This document shows, in pieces, positions 16,963-26,226 of a DNA stretch of 64,000 bases; position 1 is the stretch's first letter, and every line of letters begins with the position of its first letter. The position numbers and the translations under genes are program-made. Location of the stretch: assembly GCF_005048155.1 (NCBI RefSeq), contig NZ_SUMB01000005.1:248001-312000 (forward strand), read 5' to 3'. Under the pieces are notes generated by a model, which searched no databases, was not told the origin of the DNA, and worked only from the letters and a program-made list of their open reading frames with translations. This stretch comes from Streptomyces piniterrae. GTDB lineage: Bacteria; Actinomycetota; Actinomycetes; Streptomycetales; Streptomycetaceae.

Positions 16963-17427
16963 TCAGACCCGTACGGCCGTCGCCAGGCGCTCCAGCGTCG
17001 TGGCCATCGCCGGGCCCATCCGCCGCGGATAGCCGGGGAGTTCGATGACCAGACGCGGGAGGCGGGCGCGCGACCAGTCATAGGTGTGGGTGACCCGCGT
17101 GCTCCCCGCCTCGTCGGCAGCGGCCAGTTCGTAGCGCCAGCGCTGGCCGCCGACGAACCGCCGACCGCGGAACTCGCCCCAGGTCTCCCACGCGATCAGC
17201 CGGTCCCGCTCGTACTCGACCACGACATTCACCGACCGGTACGCGATCCGCCCCTGCGCCATCGCCATGCTGAACCGGTCGCCGGGGCCCAGCAGGGACG
17301 GGCCGTCGGGGCGGCCGCGCAGCATGCCCGAGCCGTCCAGCTCGGCGTGCCGGACCGGGTCCCGCAGGACCGCGAAGATCTGCTGCGGCGTGCCGCCGAT
17401 GTCCTTGCTGACCGATATGGACCTCAT
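16963..17427 (-). CDS. SRPBCC / polyketide-cyclase-like (START-fold) protein
   Basis: 154 residues with the START-fold pattern: an N-terminal strand followed by GTPQQIFAVLRDPVRHAELDG, a typical helix-turn after the first strand, and a long C-terminal helix (MGPAMATTLERLATAVRV). Such proteins bind small hydrophobic ligands in a central cavity; no catalytic residues can be assigned. ATG at 17427 has AAGGGA six bases upstream. It is divergent from the class II aldolase gene at 17623. Confidence 0.83.
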   Translation of the reverse strand: MRSISVSKDIGGTPQQIFAVLRDPVRHAELDGSGMLRGRPDGPSLLGPGDRFSMAMAQGRIAYRSVNVVVEYERDRLIAWETWGEFRGRRFVGGQRWRYELAAADEAGSTRVTHTYDWSRARLPRLVIELPGYPRRMGPAMATTLERLATAVRV

Positions 17428-17622
17428 GATGTGTCCCTTCTGGTGCACGGGTCGAGGCGTGGCACAGGGAGCCCGGTCGGGTCCGCGGATCGAAATGCCC
17501 GCCCGCCGCAATTCGCGGCCGTCACAGCCCTGGCCTCCTCCAGTACCGAAGGGTAGCTTCCGCCCCGAGCGCTGTGCGCAGTGCGTGTGCCGTATGCCGT
17601 ACGTGCCAGGAGGAGAGCCGCG

Positions 17623-18408
17623 ATGCCCGAGCCGACGCCCATACCCACCGAGCAGCTGCAGTTCGCCATGCCGCCGACGCACACCACCGTCGAGGACGAG
17701 CGCCGCCACCGCAAGGAGCGCCTGGCCGTGGCGCTGCGCCTGTTCGGGCGCCTGGGCTTCGAGGAGGGCGTGGCGGGCCACATCACCGCACGCGACCCGG
17801 AGTTCACCGACTGCTTCTGGGTCAATCCCTTCGGGATGTCCTTCAAGCACATCACGGTGAGCGATCTGATCCTGGTCAACCGGGAGGGGAAGGTCGTCGA
17901 GGGCCGCTACCACGTCAACCAGGCGGCGTTCGCGATCCATTCGCAGGTCCACCAGGCCCGCCCGGACGTCGTCGCGGCGGCCCACAGCCACTCCACGTAC
18001 GGCAGGGCACTGTCCTCGCTCGGCGAGCTGCTGGACCCGATCACCCAGGACGTCTGCGCGTTCTACGAGTCCCATGCGCTGTACGACGCCTACACCGGCG
18101 TCGTCGTGGACGAGGAGGAGGGCCGGCGGATCGCGGCCGCGCTCGGGCCGCACAAGGCCGTGATCCTCCGGAACCACGGACTGCTGACGGTCGGCGACTC
18201 GGTGGACGCGGCCGCCTGGTGGTTCATCACGATGGAGCGGTCCTGCCAGGTGCAGCTGGCAGCCAAGGCCGCCGGCAAGCCGGTGCTCATCGACCACCAC
18301 AACGCCGTCCACACGCGCGAGCAGCTCGGCAACGACCTCGTCGCGTGGATCAACTACCAGCCGCTGTACCAGCAGATCGCGCGCAGCGAGCCCGAGCTCT
18401 TCGAGTAG
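17623..18408 (+). CDS. Class II aldolase/adducin-family protein
   Basis: 261 residues. Class II aldolases use a zinc ion held by three histidines; here AAAHSHSTYGRAL supplies HxH and ILRNHGLLTVG the third His, with an acidic residue in GFEEGVAGHITARD. The EGVAGHIT segment and the long N-terminal extension resemble the adducin-like subgroup rather than sugar-phosphate aldolases, so the substrate is uncertain. ATG at 17623 has GGAGGAG upstream. The gene stands alone and ends near a hairpin at 18468. Confidence 0.85.
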   Translation: MPEPTPIPTEQLQFAMPPTHTTVEDERRHRKERLAVALRLFGRLGFEEGVAGHITARDPEFTDCFWVNPFGMSFKHITVSDLILVNREGKVVEGRYHVNQAAFAIHSQVHQARPDVVAAAHSHSTYGRALSSLGELLDPITQDVCAFYESHALYDAYTGVVVDEEEGRRIAAALGPHKAVILRNHGLLTVGDSVDAAAWWFITMERSCQVQLAAKAAGKPVLIDHHNAVHTREQLGNDLVAWINYQPLYQQIARSEPELFE

Positions 18409-18467
18409 GGGCGGGTGGGGGAGGGCGCTCCGGGGCGGTGCCTGCGGGTCGGTGCCTGCGGTTCGGT

Positions 18468-18525
18468 GCCCTGCGGACCGGTCCGGACGTCCGGCCATTC
18501 GGCCCGTCCGGCCGGCCCGCAGGGC
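18468..18525. terminator. Bidirectional terminator hairpin between convergent genes
   Basis: GCCCTGCGGACCGG (18468-18481) pairs with CCGGCCCGCAGGGC (18512-18525) with one mismatch. The loop is itself self-complementary (TCCGGACGTCCGG). It sits between the convergent aldolase and DUF4239 genes. Confidence 0.65.
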
Positions 18526-18582
18526 TGCGCTCACCTGACCTCTCCCGCAGCCGGCGTCATCCGACGTCTCCCGCGGCCCGGC

Positions 18583-19341
18583 TCATACGTGCGGGAACAG
18601 GTCGATGAAGGGCCCGAAGCTGGCGGTGATCCCCCGGCTGAAGGGCGAGTCGAAGTCCCACACCAGGAACAACAGGAAGGCGATCAGCGCACTGAAGAGG
18701 CCTGCCATCAGCAACTCCCGCCCGGATCGCCGGATTTGCAGAGTGAAGATGACGCCGATGGTGATGGCGCCGCCGGCGATCAGCCCGAACCAGACCATCG
18801 AGGGAAGCGTCGAACCGGCCGCGCCGTTACGGGCGTAGCGGGCGCTGTCGGCCAGCGCGACCTGGTCGACGAGGGGCTGGTAGGACTGCCCCTCGAAATC
18901 ACTGCGCGGATGGTAGTTGGTGACGTCGGCGCGGACCTTCGCCAGCAGATCCGACCCGTGCTGCGGGAGTTCTCCCTTGTCTTCCATCACCTTCCATTCC
19001 TTCTTCACCACATAGCTGACGTAGGCGTCGACGTCCGCGCGGATACGTTCCCGCACCGGCGCCGGGTACGCCGCGGCCCGCGCGCTGACCTCGTGCAGGG
19101 CCTGCGCCTCGGTCCGTACGGTGTCCTCGGCGGCGCTCCGCGCCTCCCAGACACCGGCGATGGCGAGTCCCAGGACGATCGCGTACACCACCCCCACCAT
19201 CATCGTCATGTACTCGATGACATCGGGCGTTTCGGACGGATCGTCGTCCTCTCCGATCCGGCGCTGTTTGAGGACCGTGATGGCCAGGACGACGCCGCAG
19301 GAAGCGGCCATGGCCAGGGTGAGTGCCAGCCATTGCGACAT
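18583..19341 (-). CDS. DUF4239-like (bestrophin-like) membrane protein
   Basis: 252 residues with four membrane helices in a 2+2 pattern: MSQWLALTLAMAASCGVVL, YMTMMVGVVYAIVLGLAIAG, then a long soluble helical loop (about 70-180) and two C-terminal helices (MVWFGLIAGGAITIGVIF and LLMAGLFSALIAFLLFLV). This matches the layout of DUF4239 proteins, distantly related to bestrophin channels; ion transport is plausible but not shown. It follows the proline-rich secreted gene by 8 bases on the same strand, so the two are co-transcribed. Confidence 0.8.
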   Translation of the reverse strand: MSQWLALTLAMAASCGVVLAITVLKQRRIGEDDDPSETPDVIEYMTMMVGVVYAIVLGLAIAGVWEARSAAEDTVRTEAQALHEVSARAAAYPAPVRERIRADVDAYVSYVVKKEWKVMEDKGELPQHGSDLLAKVRADVTNYHPRSDFEGQSYQPLVDQVALADSARYARNGAAGSTLPSMVWFGLIAGGAITIGVIFTLQIRRSGRELLMAGLFSALIAFLLFLVWDFDSPFSRGITASFGPFIDLFPHV

Positions 19342-19349
19342 AGGACCTC

Positions 19350-19958
19350 CTACGAGGAACGGCGCCCGGAATTGCCGGACGAGGAGCTCGAACGGGGACG
19401 GAGGGCGGCGCCGGCCAGCACGGCCGGGGCGGTGATCAGCAGGGTTCTGGTCACCATGGAGCGCCCGTCACGCGGTTTCCCGTGCACCGGCGTGTAGTTG
19501 CGGGGGACGACGGGGGAGGGCTTCGGCGGGCTGGGGGTGGGCCGCGGTGACGGCGGGGGCGGGGGTGGCGGGGGTGTCGGCCGGACGCTGCGCACGGGCG
19601 GTGGCGGAGGGGGCGGTGGTGGCGGAGGAGGGGGCTTGGGGTGGTACTTGGGAGTGGGGGGCGGTGGCGGCGCGGGCGGGCGCGGCGGCTTGGGCTTGGG
19701 AGTGGGCGACGTACACGGAAAGTGCCAGTCGTGCGGCATGGGAAATCCGGTCGGCACGTCGACGGGCGGACTCGTCCCGGCGAAGGCGCAGTTGTCGCCC
19801 GTGACGCTCCGGCCGTGGGCCGCCGCCGACGGCGCCGGGCCGCCCAGAGCCGCCGTCACCCCGGCCAGCAGGAGAACGGCGGCGGCAGCGAGGCCCGCAC
19901 GCAGCCGAGGGGACGGCCCTGGGGAGGCGCGGGGGGCATACGAGGCACGCGAGGCGCC
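19350..19958 (-). CDS. Proline-rich membrane-anchored secreted protein
   Basis: With ATG 19958 it is about 202 residues: a signal peptide-like helix (RLRAGLAAAAVLLLAGVTAAL), a short Cys-containing segment (DNCAFAGTSPP, WHFPCTSPTP), a long stretch dominated by proline (about 90-160, with runs of 13 prolines), and a C-terminal hydrophobic helix (LLITAPAVLAGAALR) with a Ser/Arg tail. It would span the cell wall like a stalk. The frame stays open to a GTG at 20141 but that part is a degenerate Ala-Ser-His repeat with weak codon bias, so the start is uncertain. It is the first gene of a pair with the DUF4239 gene. Confidence 0.6.
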   Translation of the reverse strand, partial: GASRASYAPRASPGPSPRLRAGLAAAAVLLLAGVTAALGGPAPSAAAHGRSVTGDNCAFAGTSPPVDVPTGFPMPHDWHFPCTSPTPKPKPPRPPAPPPPPTPKYHPKPPPPPPPPPPPPPVRSVRPTPPPPPPPPSPRPTPSPPKPSPVVPRNYTPVHGKPRDGRSMVTRTLLITAPAVLAGAALRPRSSSSSGNSGRRSS

Positions 19959-20400
19959 CATGGCAGGTGGGGTGCCAGAGGCGTGCGAGGCACCCGAGGC
20001 ATGCGAGGCGCGCGCCCCGAGTGGTGTGCGCGGCCTGCCCGTTCCGTGCTTCTGGTGCTTCCCGCGCTTCCCGGGCTCTCCGAGCGTTCTCTGTGCTCTG
20101 AGTGTTCCGCGTGTTGCGTGTGTTCGGTGTATTTTCCACACGCCGAAGAGCTTGCGCAGCGCGGAGGCGGCTCAGCCTTCGCCGTCCGCCGGTTCCCCCG
20201 AACGTGGGAAGCGGCGCGCCCACGGGCCTTCCTCTCGTACGGATATGCGCATTGCGGGCCGTACAGCCCGGTGTCAACCCGCGAAAATCACAGTCACCCT
20301 TCATCAGCTGGACTTTTGGCGGCCGGGCTGGGTGCGTGCGGCACAATTCCCTTGCAAAGAAGAGAAGTTGATCGCGAGTGGCGGCGGGGCGGTAGCGGAC
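19959..20400. other. Divergent intergenic region with degenerate short repeats
   Basis: Between the proline-rich gene (minus) and the membrane gene at 20401 (plus). The left part (19940-20020) is a degenerate GCGAGGC-type repeat; the middle (20090-20145) has GTGTTnCGTGTT repeats. These could encode an N-terminal extension of the proline-rich protein, or be simple non-coding repeats. No promoter could be assigned with confidence. Confidence 0.4.
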
Positions 20401-21702
20401 GTGTCGGTGGAAGCGGCGGGCAGTGTAGCCGGAACGGGCGAGTCAGGGGGTGGCGCGGAGAGCGGCGACGGCGGCGCGTGTCTGTGCGGACGGTGCCCGC
20501 ACGGCACCCGTGAGGGGCACCGACAGGCGGTCGCCGCGTTTGTCGCGCTGCGCGAGGACTTCGCCGCCGGCCGCGGCGTGCCGGCCGGACTCGCGCACTC
20601 CGCCGGCGCCTCCCGGCAGTGGGTCTCCGACGAACTCGCCCTGTCCGCCCGGGTGCTCGCCGAACGCGGCGTCGCCGAGAAGGTCGCCTGGCTCGCGGCC
20701 GTACACCGGCGCACCCTGCTGGCGGTAGGGGCCGCCGTCGTGGCGCTGCTGCTGGGGCAGGCGCTGACCGCCATCGGGTCGGGCTGGACCGTCGGCCGTA
20801 CGGCGGGGCTGATCGCGGCCGTCGTGATCGCGCTCGTCCTGACGGTGGCGGCCTGGCGGCACCGCGCGCAGGGCGGCGTGCTGGCGCCGCTGATCGGCGA
20901 GGACGGGCGGCTGTCCACCTCACGCGCGGTCGCCCTCGGCTGGGTCGCCGCGGTGCTGTACGCGGTGCTGCTGGCGGCCGTCCGGCTGGCGGCCGCCCCC
21001 GGCCCCGACGAGCGGCGCCGACTCCTGGCCGGCCTCGACCTCCCCCACTCCGTCGCCCTGCTCGCGATGCTGGCGATCGGATGCGGGGTGGCGGTGCTGG
21101 CGTACGGCCTGGTCGCCGCACGGATCCGGACCGGACGGCTGCAGAAGGTCCCCGCCGAACGCCCACGGGCCGCCGACCTGCTGGCGAACGACGCGGGGCG
21201 CGGCAGCTTCACGGATGCCCAGTACGCGCTGGTGAACGCGGCCATGGTGGGACTGGTGCTGGTGCGGCTGGCCGACCGCCCCGGTCAACTTCCCGGACTT
21301 CCCTGGGGATTGGTGGCCCTGGCGGCGCTCTCCGGAGCGACCTATCTCTCCGGGAAGGTGATGGAGGGCGGCCGGCCGGTCATCCTCTCGGTCGTCCGCT
21401 CCCGGGAGCTGGGTGATCTCGCCGCGCCGATCCGCACCGGCGACGACATCGAGATCCGCGGCACCGGCTTCGTCCCGCCGGGCGCCGGAACCCCGCACCG
21501 GCTCGCCGGCACCGTCGTACGGATCGGCGCGGTGCATGTCCCCGTCCCCCTGGTCCCGGTCGCGGGCGGATTCGCCAACCCGACGGACGGGGTCCTGACC
21601 GTGCCCGTGCCGGTCGATGTCGAACCGGGCCGGGTGAAGGTCAGCGTCGTCACCGCGGCGGGCGTCGAAACCCGCGGCTATCCGATCGACGTACAGGACT
21701 GA
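20401..21702 (+). CDS. Polytopic membrane protein with C-terminal IPT/TIG-like beta domain
   Basis: About 433 residues. The N-terminal part contains a Cys motif (CLCGRCPHG, about 27-35) and a helical region; then several membrane helices (about 100-330: LLAVGAAVVALLLGQAL, LIAAVVIALVLTVAA, VALGWVAAVLYAVLLAAV, SVALLAMLAIGCGVAVLAY, and a weaker last pair). The C-terminal 100 residues (DIEIRGTGFVPPG ... VKVSVVTAAGVETRGYPIDV) look like an immunoglobulin-type IPT/TIG domain. GTG 20401 is one possible start; TTG 20368 is another. No function was recognised. It could act with the nearby envelope genes, but nothing in the sequence links them directly. Confidence 0.7.
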   Translation: MSVEAAGSVAGTGESGGGAESGDGGACLCGRCPHGTREGHRQAVAAFVALREDFAAGRGVPAGLAHSAGASRQWVSDELALSARVLAERGVAEKVAWLAAVHRRTLLAVGAAVVALLLGQALTAIGSGWTVGRTAGLIAAVVIALVLTVAAWRHRAQGGVLAPLIGEDGRLSTSRAVALGWVAAVLYAVLLAAVRLAAAPGPDERRRLLAGLDLPHSVALLAMLAIGCGVAVLAYGLVAARIRTGRLQKVPAERPRAADLLANDAGRGSFTDAQYALVNAAMVGLVLVRLADRPGQLPGLPWGLVALAALSGATYLSGKVMEGGRPVILSVVRSRELGDLAAPIRTGDDIEIRGTGFVPPGAGTPHRLAGTVVRIGAVHVPVPLVPVAGGFANPTDGVLTVPVPVDVEPGRVKVSVVTAAGVETRGYPIDVQD

Positions 21703-21876
21703 GCCCGGCAACGCGGGGCCGGCCGGCGCCCGCAGGGTTTCCCCTTCGTGTGCGGCAGCCCTCTGACGTGCGTCGGGTGGCTGAACGCGCCGCGCACGTG
21801 CGTACGTATCTCTCCCCATGAGGCGCGGTCGCAGGCACAATCGAGTGCGCCCGATGGCAACGGAGAGGCGGACGTC

Positions 21877-22422
21877 ATGGTTCATGCGAATCGTACGATC
21901 GGTACCGATTTGGGGGGAACCGGCCTCGACGGTGCCGGCGCCGGGCTGCGAGGACAGCTCGCGCGGTATGCGCTGCTCCCACTGCGCCTCTTCCTGGGAG
22001 GCACCTTCCTCTACGCGGGACTCGACAAGCTGACCGACTCGCGCTTCCTGGCGGCCGGCGGCCCAGGGTCGCTCGGCGAGGTCATGCGCCAGGTGCACGA
22101 CTCGGCGGCGCTGCCGCAGCTGGTGGAGCTGGCACAGAAGAGCCCGGTGGGCTTCGGCTACGCCATCGCCATCGGCGAACTCGCGGTCGGCATCGGAACC
22201 CTCGTCGGGCTGCTGGGCCGGCTGGCGGCGTTCGGCGGAGCACTGATCTCGCTGACGCTGTGGCTCACCGTGAGCTGGTCGACCGAGCCGTACTACTACG
22301 GCAGCGACCTCGCCTACCTGATGGCCTGGCTCCCGCTCATATGCGCCGGAACACCGATGCTGTCCCTGGACAGGGCGCTGGAGACCCGCCGCAACCGGCA
22401 CGGGGCCAAGCTGTTCGGCTGA
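21877..22422 (+). CDS. DoxX-family membrane protein
   Basis: 181 residues, four membrane helices, with the family signature LPLRLFLGGTFLYAGLDKLTD, then GFGYAIAIGELAVGIGTLVGLLGRLAAFGGA and the last helix LAYLMAWLPLICAG. DoxX-like proteins are quinone/redox-associated membrane subunits; a specific role here is unknown. ATG 21877 has GGAGAGG nine bases upstream. It is convergent with the small membrane gene at 22461. Confidence 0.88.
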   Translation: MVHANRTIGTDLGGTGLDGAGAGLRGQLARYALLPLRLFLGGTFLYAGLDKLTDSRFLAAGGPGSLGEVMRQVHDSAALPQLVELAQKSPVGFGYAIAIGELAVGIGTLVGLLGRLAAFGGALISLTLWLTVSWSTEPYYYGSDLAYLMAWLPLICAGTPMLSLDRALETRRNRHGAKLFG

Positions 22423-22460
22423 GCGCCGCCGCCCGTCCCGCGGAATCCACGTGGGCCGCC

Positions 22461-22757
22461 TCATGACGGATGTGCCGCTCCGTCAGGCGGCCCCGCTTCG
22501 TCAGGCCCGGCTGCCTTGTCAGGCGGCCGGGCCGTCTTGTCAGGCTGCGCCGGTTCATGACTGTGCGAGAGATGACGGCGGGTCGTGGCCCAGATGGCGG
22601 CGGTGACGCCGGAGAGCACCAGGCCCACAGGAACAGCGAGAAACAGCCACGGACCGGGCGCCCGCCAGACGCCGAGAGCGTCGAGACCGTAGCCCGCGCC
22701 GACGGCGACCGCCGTCCCGCCCGAGATCAGACGGCCCGGTTCGAACCGGTGGCGCAT
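22461..22757 (-). CDS. Small two-helix membrane protein
   Basis: 98 residues: two hydrophobic helices (LISGGTAVAVGAGYGLDAL and WLFLAVPVGLVLSGVTAAIWA) and a charged, Pro/Asp-rich tail with repeated PDK/PDE/PDG units. Its ATG shares one base with the TGA of the PspC/LiaF-like gene (TGATG), so translation is coupled and the two proteins are likely made together. GGGAGG lies upstream. Function not recognised. Confidence 0.75.
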   Translation of the reverse strand: MRHRFEPGRLISGGTAVAVGAGYGLDALGVWRAPGPWLFLAVPVGLVLSGVTAAIWATTRRHLSHSHEPAQPDKTARPPDKAAGPDEAGPPDGAAHPS

Positions 22758-24193
22758 CACGAGGAACCTCCCTGACGGGACGGGAGCGCCGGCGGTGCGG
22801 GCGCGGGGGCGGACGTGGGGGCGGTGCGGCGGACGTCGACCTGGCCCGCACCGACCTCCAGGTCGAGGTCCAGGACACCGCGCGGTTTCTCGCCCTCCTT
22901 GAGGCCGTCGGCGGGCAGCGTGACCGTCCGCCGCTGACCGCCGGCAGAAATGTCGACATCGTCGGCCGCCTCACCGGGCAGGCGTATATCGCCGACGCCC
23001 AGGGAGATGGACAGATGAACGGTCACACCCCGAGGCAGCGTCACCTCCAGCCGCCCGGCGCCCACCTCCGCGCTGGTGCGGACCGTACGGCCGCCCTTCA
23101 GAGGCAGCCCGCTCAAGTCCAGGCTGCCTTCCCCGGAGCCGAGTTCGTAATGCCGCTGGACGGCGGCAACGCTGCCGGGGGACCAGGTGCGATGCCGCCA
23201 GTCGGCGGTGATGTTGTCGGGCAGCGCCGTCGCGCCCGCCAGCAGAACAGCGGTCAGCACCACCATGAAGACCGTGCCGCCGCCCGTCCGGCCCAGCCAG
23301 GCGCTGAGCACCAGGCCCAGACCGAACACGACCAGCGCACAGGCCAGCCCCGCCTGCAGGGACGGCGCGAGAGCATCGTGCCGGGAGACGGCGAGAGCGG
23401 TGCCGGCGCCGGCGAGCAACGCCAGCAGGAACGTCCACCCCCCGATCGGGCGGCCCGCCCGGCGCGGGGCACGCTCCGCATACCGTGGCACGCCCGCCCC
23501 CGGGCGCCCCACGGACCGTGCGCCACCCGCCCCGGAACCGGCGGACTCGCCCACCCCGTGCTGGGGTTCGTAGGTGATGGTGAGAGAACCGTTCTCCGGC
23601 CCCCACAGATAGCCCAGACCGGCGAACGCCTCCTTCGACCGTGGATCCCGCCACCAGGACGGACTGTTGGGCGCCGGGGGCGCCTTGGTCTCCGGCGGCG
23701 CATCCGCCACGGCCTGCGCGGTAGCGGCGTCCATCGACGCCACGCCCTCCGACTCCGCCTGCCGGCGCTGCCGCGACCAATAGGCCGAACCGGCCACGGC
23801 CAGCGACAGCATGATGGCGAAGGACATCACACTGCCCTTGCCGAGCGTCGTCAGAAACAGCGCACAGCCGACCAGAGAGAACAGCAGAGCCGACAGCGCG
23901 GAGCCCTCCACACGGCCGGAGAGCAACCTGCGGCCCTCGTTCTCCTCCTCGCCCTCCAGCGGAATCATGAGCCAGGCGAAGCCGTACACGATGAGCCCGA
24001 GGCCACCCGACACGGCCAGGACACCCAACACGATCCGGAACACGACCGGGTCGAGATCCCACTGCCGGCCCAGCCCGCCGCACACCCCGGCAACAACCTT
24101 GTGCCGCCGGCTGCGGCGCAGCGTGGTCTGCGGCGGGGTGGGGCCGGCGCCGCCGGAGAGCGCCGACTCCTCGGCGGGGGCTGCATCGTTCAT
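22757..24193 (-). CDS. PspC-domain membrane protein with LiaF-like C-terminal domain
   Basis: 478 residues. An N-terminal PspC domain (RRSRRHKVVAGVCGGLGRQWDLDPVVFRIV ... GFAWLMIPLEG, about 25-80) is followed by several membrane helices and a C-terminal beta-rich domain (about 360-455: GAGRLEVTLPRGVTVHLSISLGVGDIRLPG, then LDLDLEVGAGQVDVRR) resembling the antibiotic-response domain of LiaF. LiaF-type proteins hold a sensor kinase in check until the membrane is stressed. A PspC-fused histidine kinase and its regulator lie 2 kb away on the other strand, so a LiaFSR-like circuit is a reasonable inference. It is divergent from the kinase at 24445, with a palindrome between them. Confidence 0.82.
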   Translation of the reverse strand: MNDAAPAEESALSGGAGPTPPQTTLRRSRRHKVVAGVCGGLGRQWDLDPVVFRIVLGVLAVSGGLGLIVYGFAWLMIPLEGEEENEGRRLLSGRVEGSALSALLFSLVGCALFLTTLGKGSVMSFAIMLSLAVAGSAYWSRQRRQAESEGVASMDAATAQAVADAPPETKAPPAPNSPSWWRDPRSKEAFAGLGYLWGPENGSLTITYEPQHGVGESAGSGAGGARSVGRPGAGVPRYAERAPRRAGRPIGGWTFLLALLAGAGTALAVSRHDALAPSLQAGLACALVVFGLGLVLSAWLGRTGGGTVFMVVLTAVLLAGATALPDNITADWRHRTWSPGSVAAVQRHYELGSGEGSLDLSGLPLKGGRTVRTSAEVGAGRLEVTLPRGVTVHLSISLGVGDIRLPGEAADDVDISAGGQRRTVTLPADGLKEGEKPRGVLDLDLEVGAGQVDVRRTAPTSAPAPAPPALPSRQGGSS

Positions 24194-24248
24194 GAGGCCA
24201 TGGTGACAAGGCCGACGGAATCCCGGCATCCGTGGAAACCCTGGCAGA

Positions 24249-24270
24249 TCCCTGAGATTCGCCTCAGGGA
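24249..24270. promoter_or_regulatory. Palindromic operator candidate (TCCCTGAG...CTCAGGGA)
   Basis: A perfect 8-bp inverted repeat around ATTCGC, in the divergent promoter region of the PspC/LiaF-like gene and the receptor kinase. CCCTGA/TCAGGG half-sites also form the palindrome at 26227 before the PspC histidine kinase, so both may be sites of the same regulator. Confidence 0.5.
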
Positions 24271-24444
24271 ACCCCGATATCCCTCGCCAGCCGTCAAAAC
24301 ACCCCGGCCCGTGTCCGTATCGCCCCCATCCCGCCCCACGAGCCGGAACCCGGCCACGGACAGACGGTGGCCGAAGACCGATCCACCCACGTCGGAGACT
24401 ATCCTTGCGCCCCGGATACGTACGGGTTTCCGGAGGGGCGTGCG

Positions 24445-26112
24445 GTGACGGAGGCGGCGTCGGTGAACGAGGGGCGACTGGTCGCCGGGCGGTACCGCCT
24501 GGTCGAACGGATAGGCCAGGGCGGCATGGGCACCGTCTGGCGGGCCCGGGACGAAGTCCTCGGCCGCCAGGTCGCGGTCAAGCGACTCCACGTATCGGCC
24601 CAGCTGGAACCGGACGAACTCGCCACCCGTCACGAACGCACCACCCGCGAGGCACAGGCCGCGGCCCGCATCAACCACCCCAACGTGGTGGGCGTGCACG
24701 ACGTCGTCGACGACGCCGGCCTGCCCTGCATCGTCATGGAGTACGTCCCGTCCGCCACCCTCGGAGACGTCATCAAGGACGCCGCCCGGGACGGCCGTTC
24801 GATGGCACCCCGGGAAGCCGCACGCATCGGACGCGGCATGATCGCCGCCCTCCGCGCCGCACACTCCGCCGGCGTACTGCACCGCGACGTCAAACCGGGC
24901 AACGTACTCCTCGGCGAGGACGGCCGGGTCGTCCTCACCGACTTCGGCATCGCGGTCGCCTCCGGCACCTCCACGCTCACCAAAACCGGCGAGCTGGTCG
25001 GCTCCATCGACTACTTGGCACCCGAACGGGTCAAGGGCGGCACCCCCGGCCCCGCCTCCGACCTGTGGGCACTCGGCGCGACGCTCTATCAGGCCGTCGA
25101 GGGACGCCCCCCTTTCCGCAAACACACCGCCATCGAGACGGCGTACGCCATCGCCATGGACCCGCTGGAGCCGCCCCGCAACGCCGGCCCCCTCACCGCC
25201 CTGATCGAGGCACTCCTCGCCAAGGAACCGGACGACCGCCCCACGGCCAAAGCTGTCGAGGAGACGCTCCGGGCCGCAGAGGCCGACGCGGACACGGCAC
25301 TGCTCGGCCGCGGCACACTGTGGTCGGGCGGCGGATCCGGCAGCGGGGAAACCACATCGGGCGACGGAGCGGGCGCATCCACCAGTCCGGTGCCCTGGCC
25401 CCCCACGTCCACCTCGGGCACCGGCCCGGCGCGGACGGCGGATTCCGGCACCCAGACCGTCCTCAAAAGCCGCACGGGGCGACGCCGGGCCGTCGTATGG
25501 GGCGTCATGAGCGCGCTCGCCGCCGTCGCGATCACCGGCGGCGTCCTCTACGCCATGGGTTACGTGGACCCCTCCACCGACCAGGCATCGGGAAACACGA
25601 CACCCACACAGCACCACACCACCAAGAAACCGAAGCCGAGCCCCTCCGCGACCAAACTGCCGCCCACACCCGCCGGCTATCACCGCGTCGAGGAAGAGAA
25701 GCTCGGCGTCTCCTTTCCCGTCCCCGACGGCTGGCGGCGCCTCTACAAGCCGGAGAAATACGAGGTCAACTACATCGACCCGTCCGGCCTGGTCGGCGTG
25801 AAAATCAGCGTGCTGCCTTTCGCGAGTTCGAACCCCGTCCGCCACTTCGAGCAGGTCGAAGAACAGTTCCGGGCAGGACAGCGGGGGTACCAACGGCTGC
25901 GGTTGCAGGACACCACATTCCGGGGCCAGCCCGCGGCGATCTGGGAATTGAAGTTCACCGGATCCGCCCGCGAATTCCGCGCCATGGACCTGGGATTCGG
26001 CCGCGAGGGCGAGAACGAGTACGCCATCTACCTGTCCGCGCCCGATGCCGAGTGGACGAGACACCAGCCCATATTCAATGTCGTGCGTGACGGGTTCAGC
26101 CCCAAGGAGTGA
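24445..26112 (+). CDS. Receptor-type Ser/Thr protein kinase with extracytoplasmic domain
   Basis: 555 residues. Hanks-type kinase domain (about 10-285) with IGQGGMGTVW, ATP-binding K46, HRDVKPGNV with D148, and D166 of DFG. A Ser/Gly/Pro linker is followed by a membrane helix (about 348-372, VVWGVMSALAAVAITGGVL), a Thr/Pro-rich stalk and an outer domain beginning PAGYHRVEEEKLGVSFPVPDGW. The outer domain matches that of the kinase at 5387 in order and motif style (GYR/H..., FPVPDGW versus LAVPEGF, and a late WELKF versus WEFVW). GTG 24445 follows GGAGGGG; upstream starts add residues with poor bias. It sits between a PspC/LiaF-like gene and a PspC sensor kinase, pointing to envelope sensing. 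Confidence 0.9.
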   Translation: MTEAASVNEGRLVAGRYRLVERIGQGGMGTVWRARDEVLGRQVAVKRLHVSAQLEPDELATRHERTTREAQAAARINHPNVVGVHDVVDDAGLPCIVMEYVPSATLGDVIKDAARDGRSMAPREAARIGRGMIAALRAAHSAGVLHRDVKPGNVLLGEDGRVVLTDFGIAVASGTSTLTKTGELVGSIDYLAPERVKGGTPGPASDLWALGATLYQAVEGRPPFRKHTAIETAYAIAMDPLEPPRNAGPLTALIEALLAKEPDDRPTAKAVEETLRAAEADADTALLGRGTLWSGGGSGSGETTSGDGAGASTSPVPWPPTSTSGTGPARTADSGTQTVLKSRTGRRRAVVWGVMSALAAVAITGGVLYAMGYVDPSTDQASGNTTPTQHHTTKKPKPSPSATKLPPTPAGYHRVEEEKLGVSFPVPDGWRRLYKPEKYEVNYIDPSGLVGVKISVLPFASSNPVRHFEQVEEQFRAGQRGYQRLRLQDTTFRGQPAAIWELKFTGSAREFRAMDLGFGREGENEYAIYLSAPDAEWTRHQPIFNVVRDGFSPKE

Positions 26113-26226
26113 CGAGTGTGGCCCCAAGCCGTGAGGGGCCCAACGCTCAGTAAGACGTCGGGGACGGATCCACATGACCGCCGCCCCGACAACTGACCGA
26201 CCGCCCCGTTGGCGACATCCGGGTTC

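Noticed and set aside
22730..22760. GGTTCGAACC resembling a tRNA T-loop
   Set aside because: It lies inside a coding region and no acceptor or anticodon stem surrounds it.
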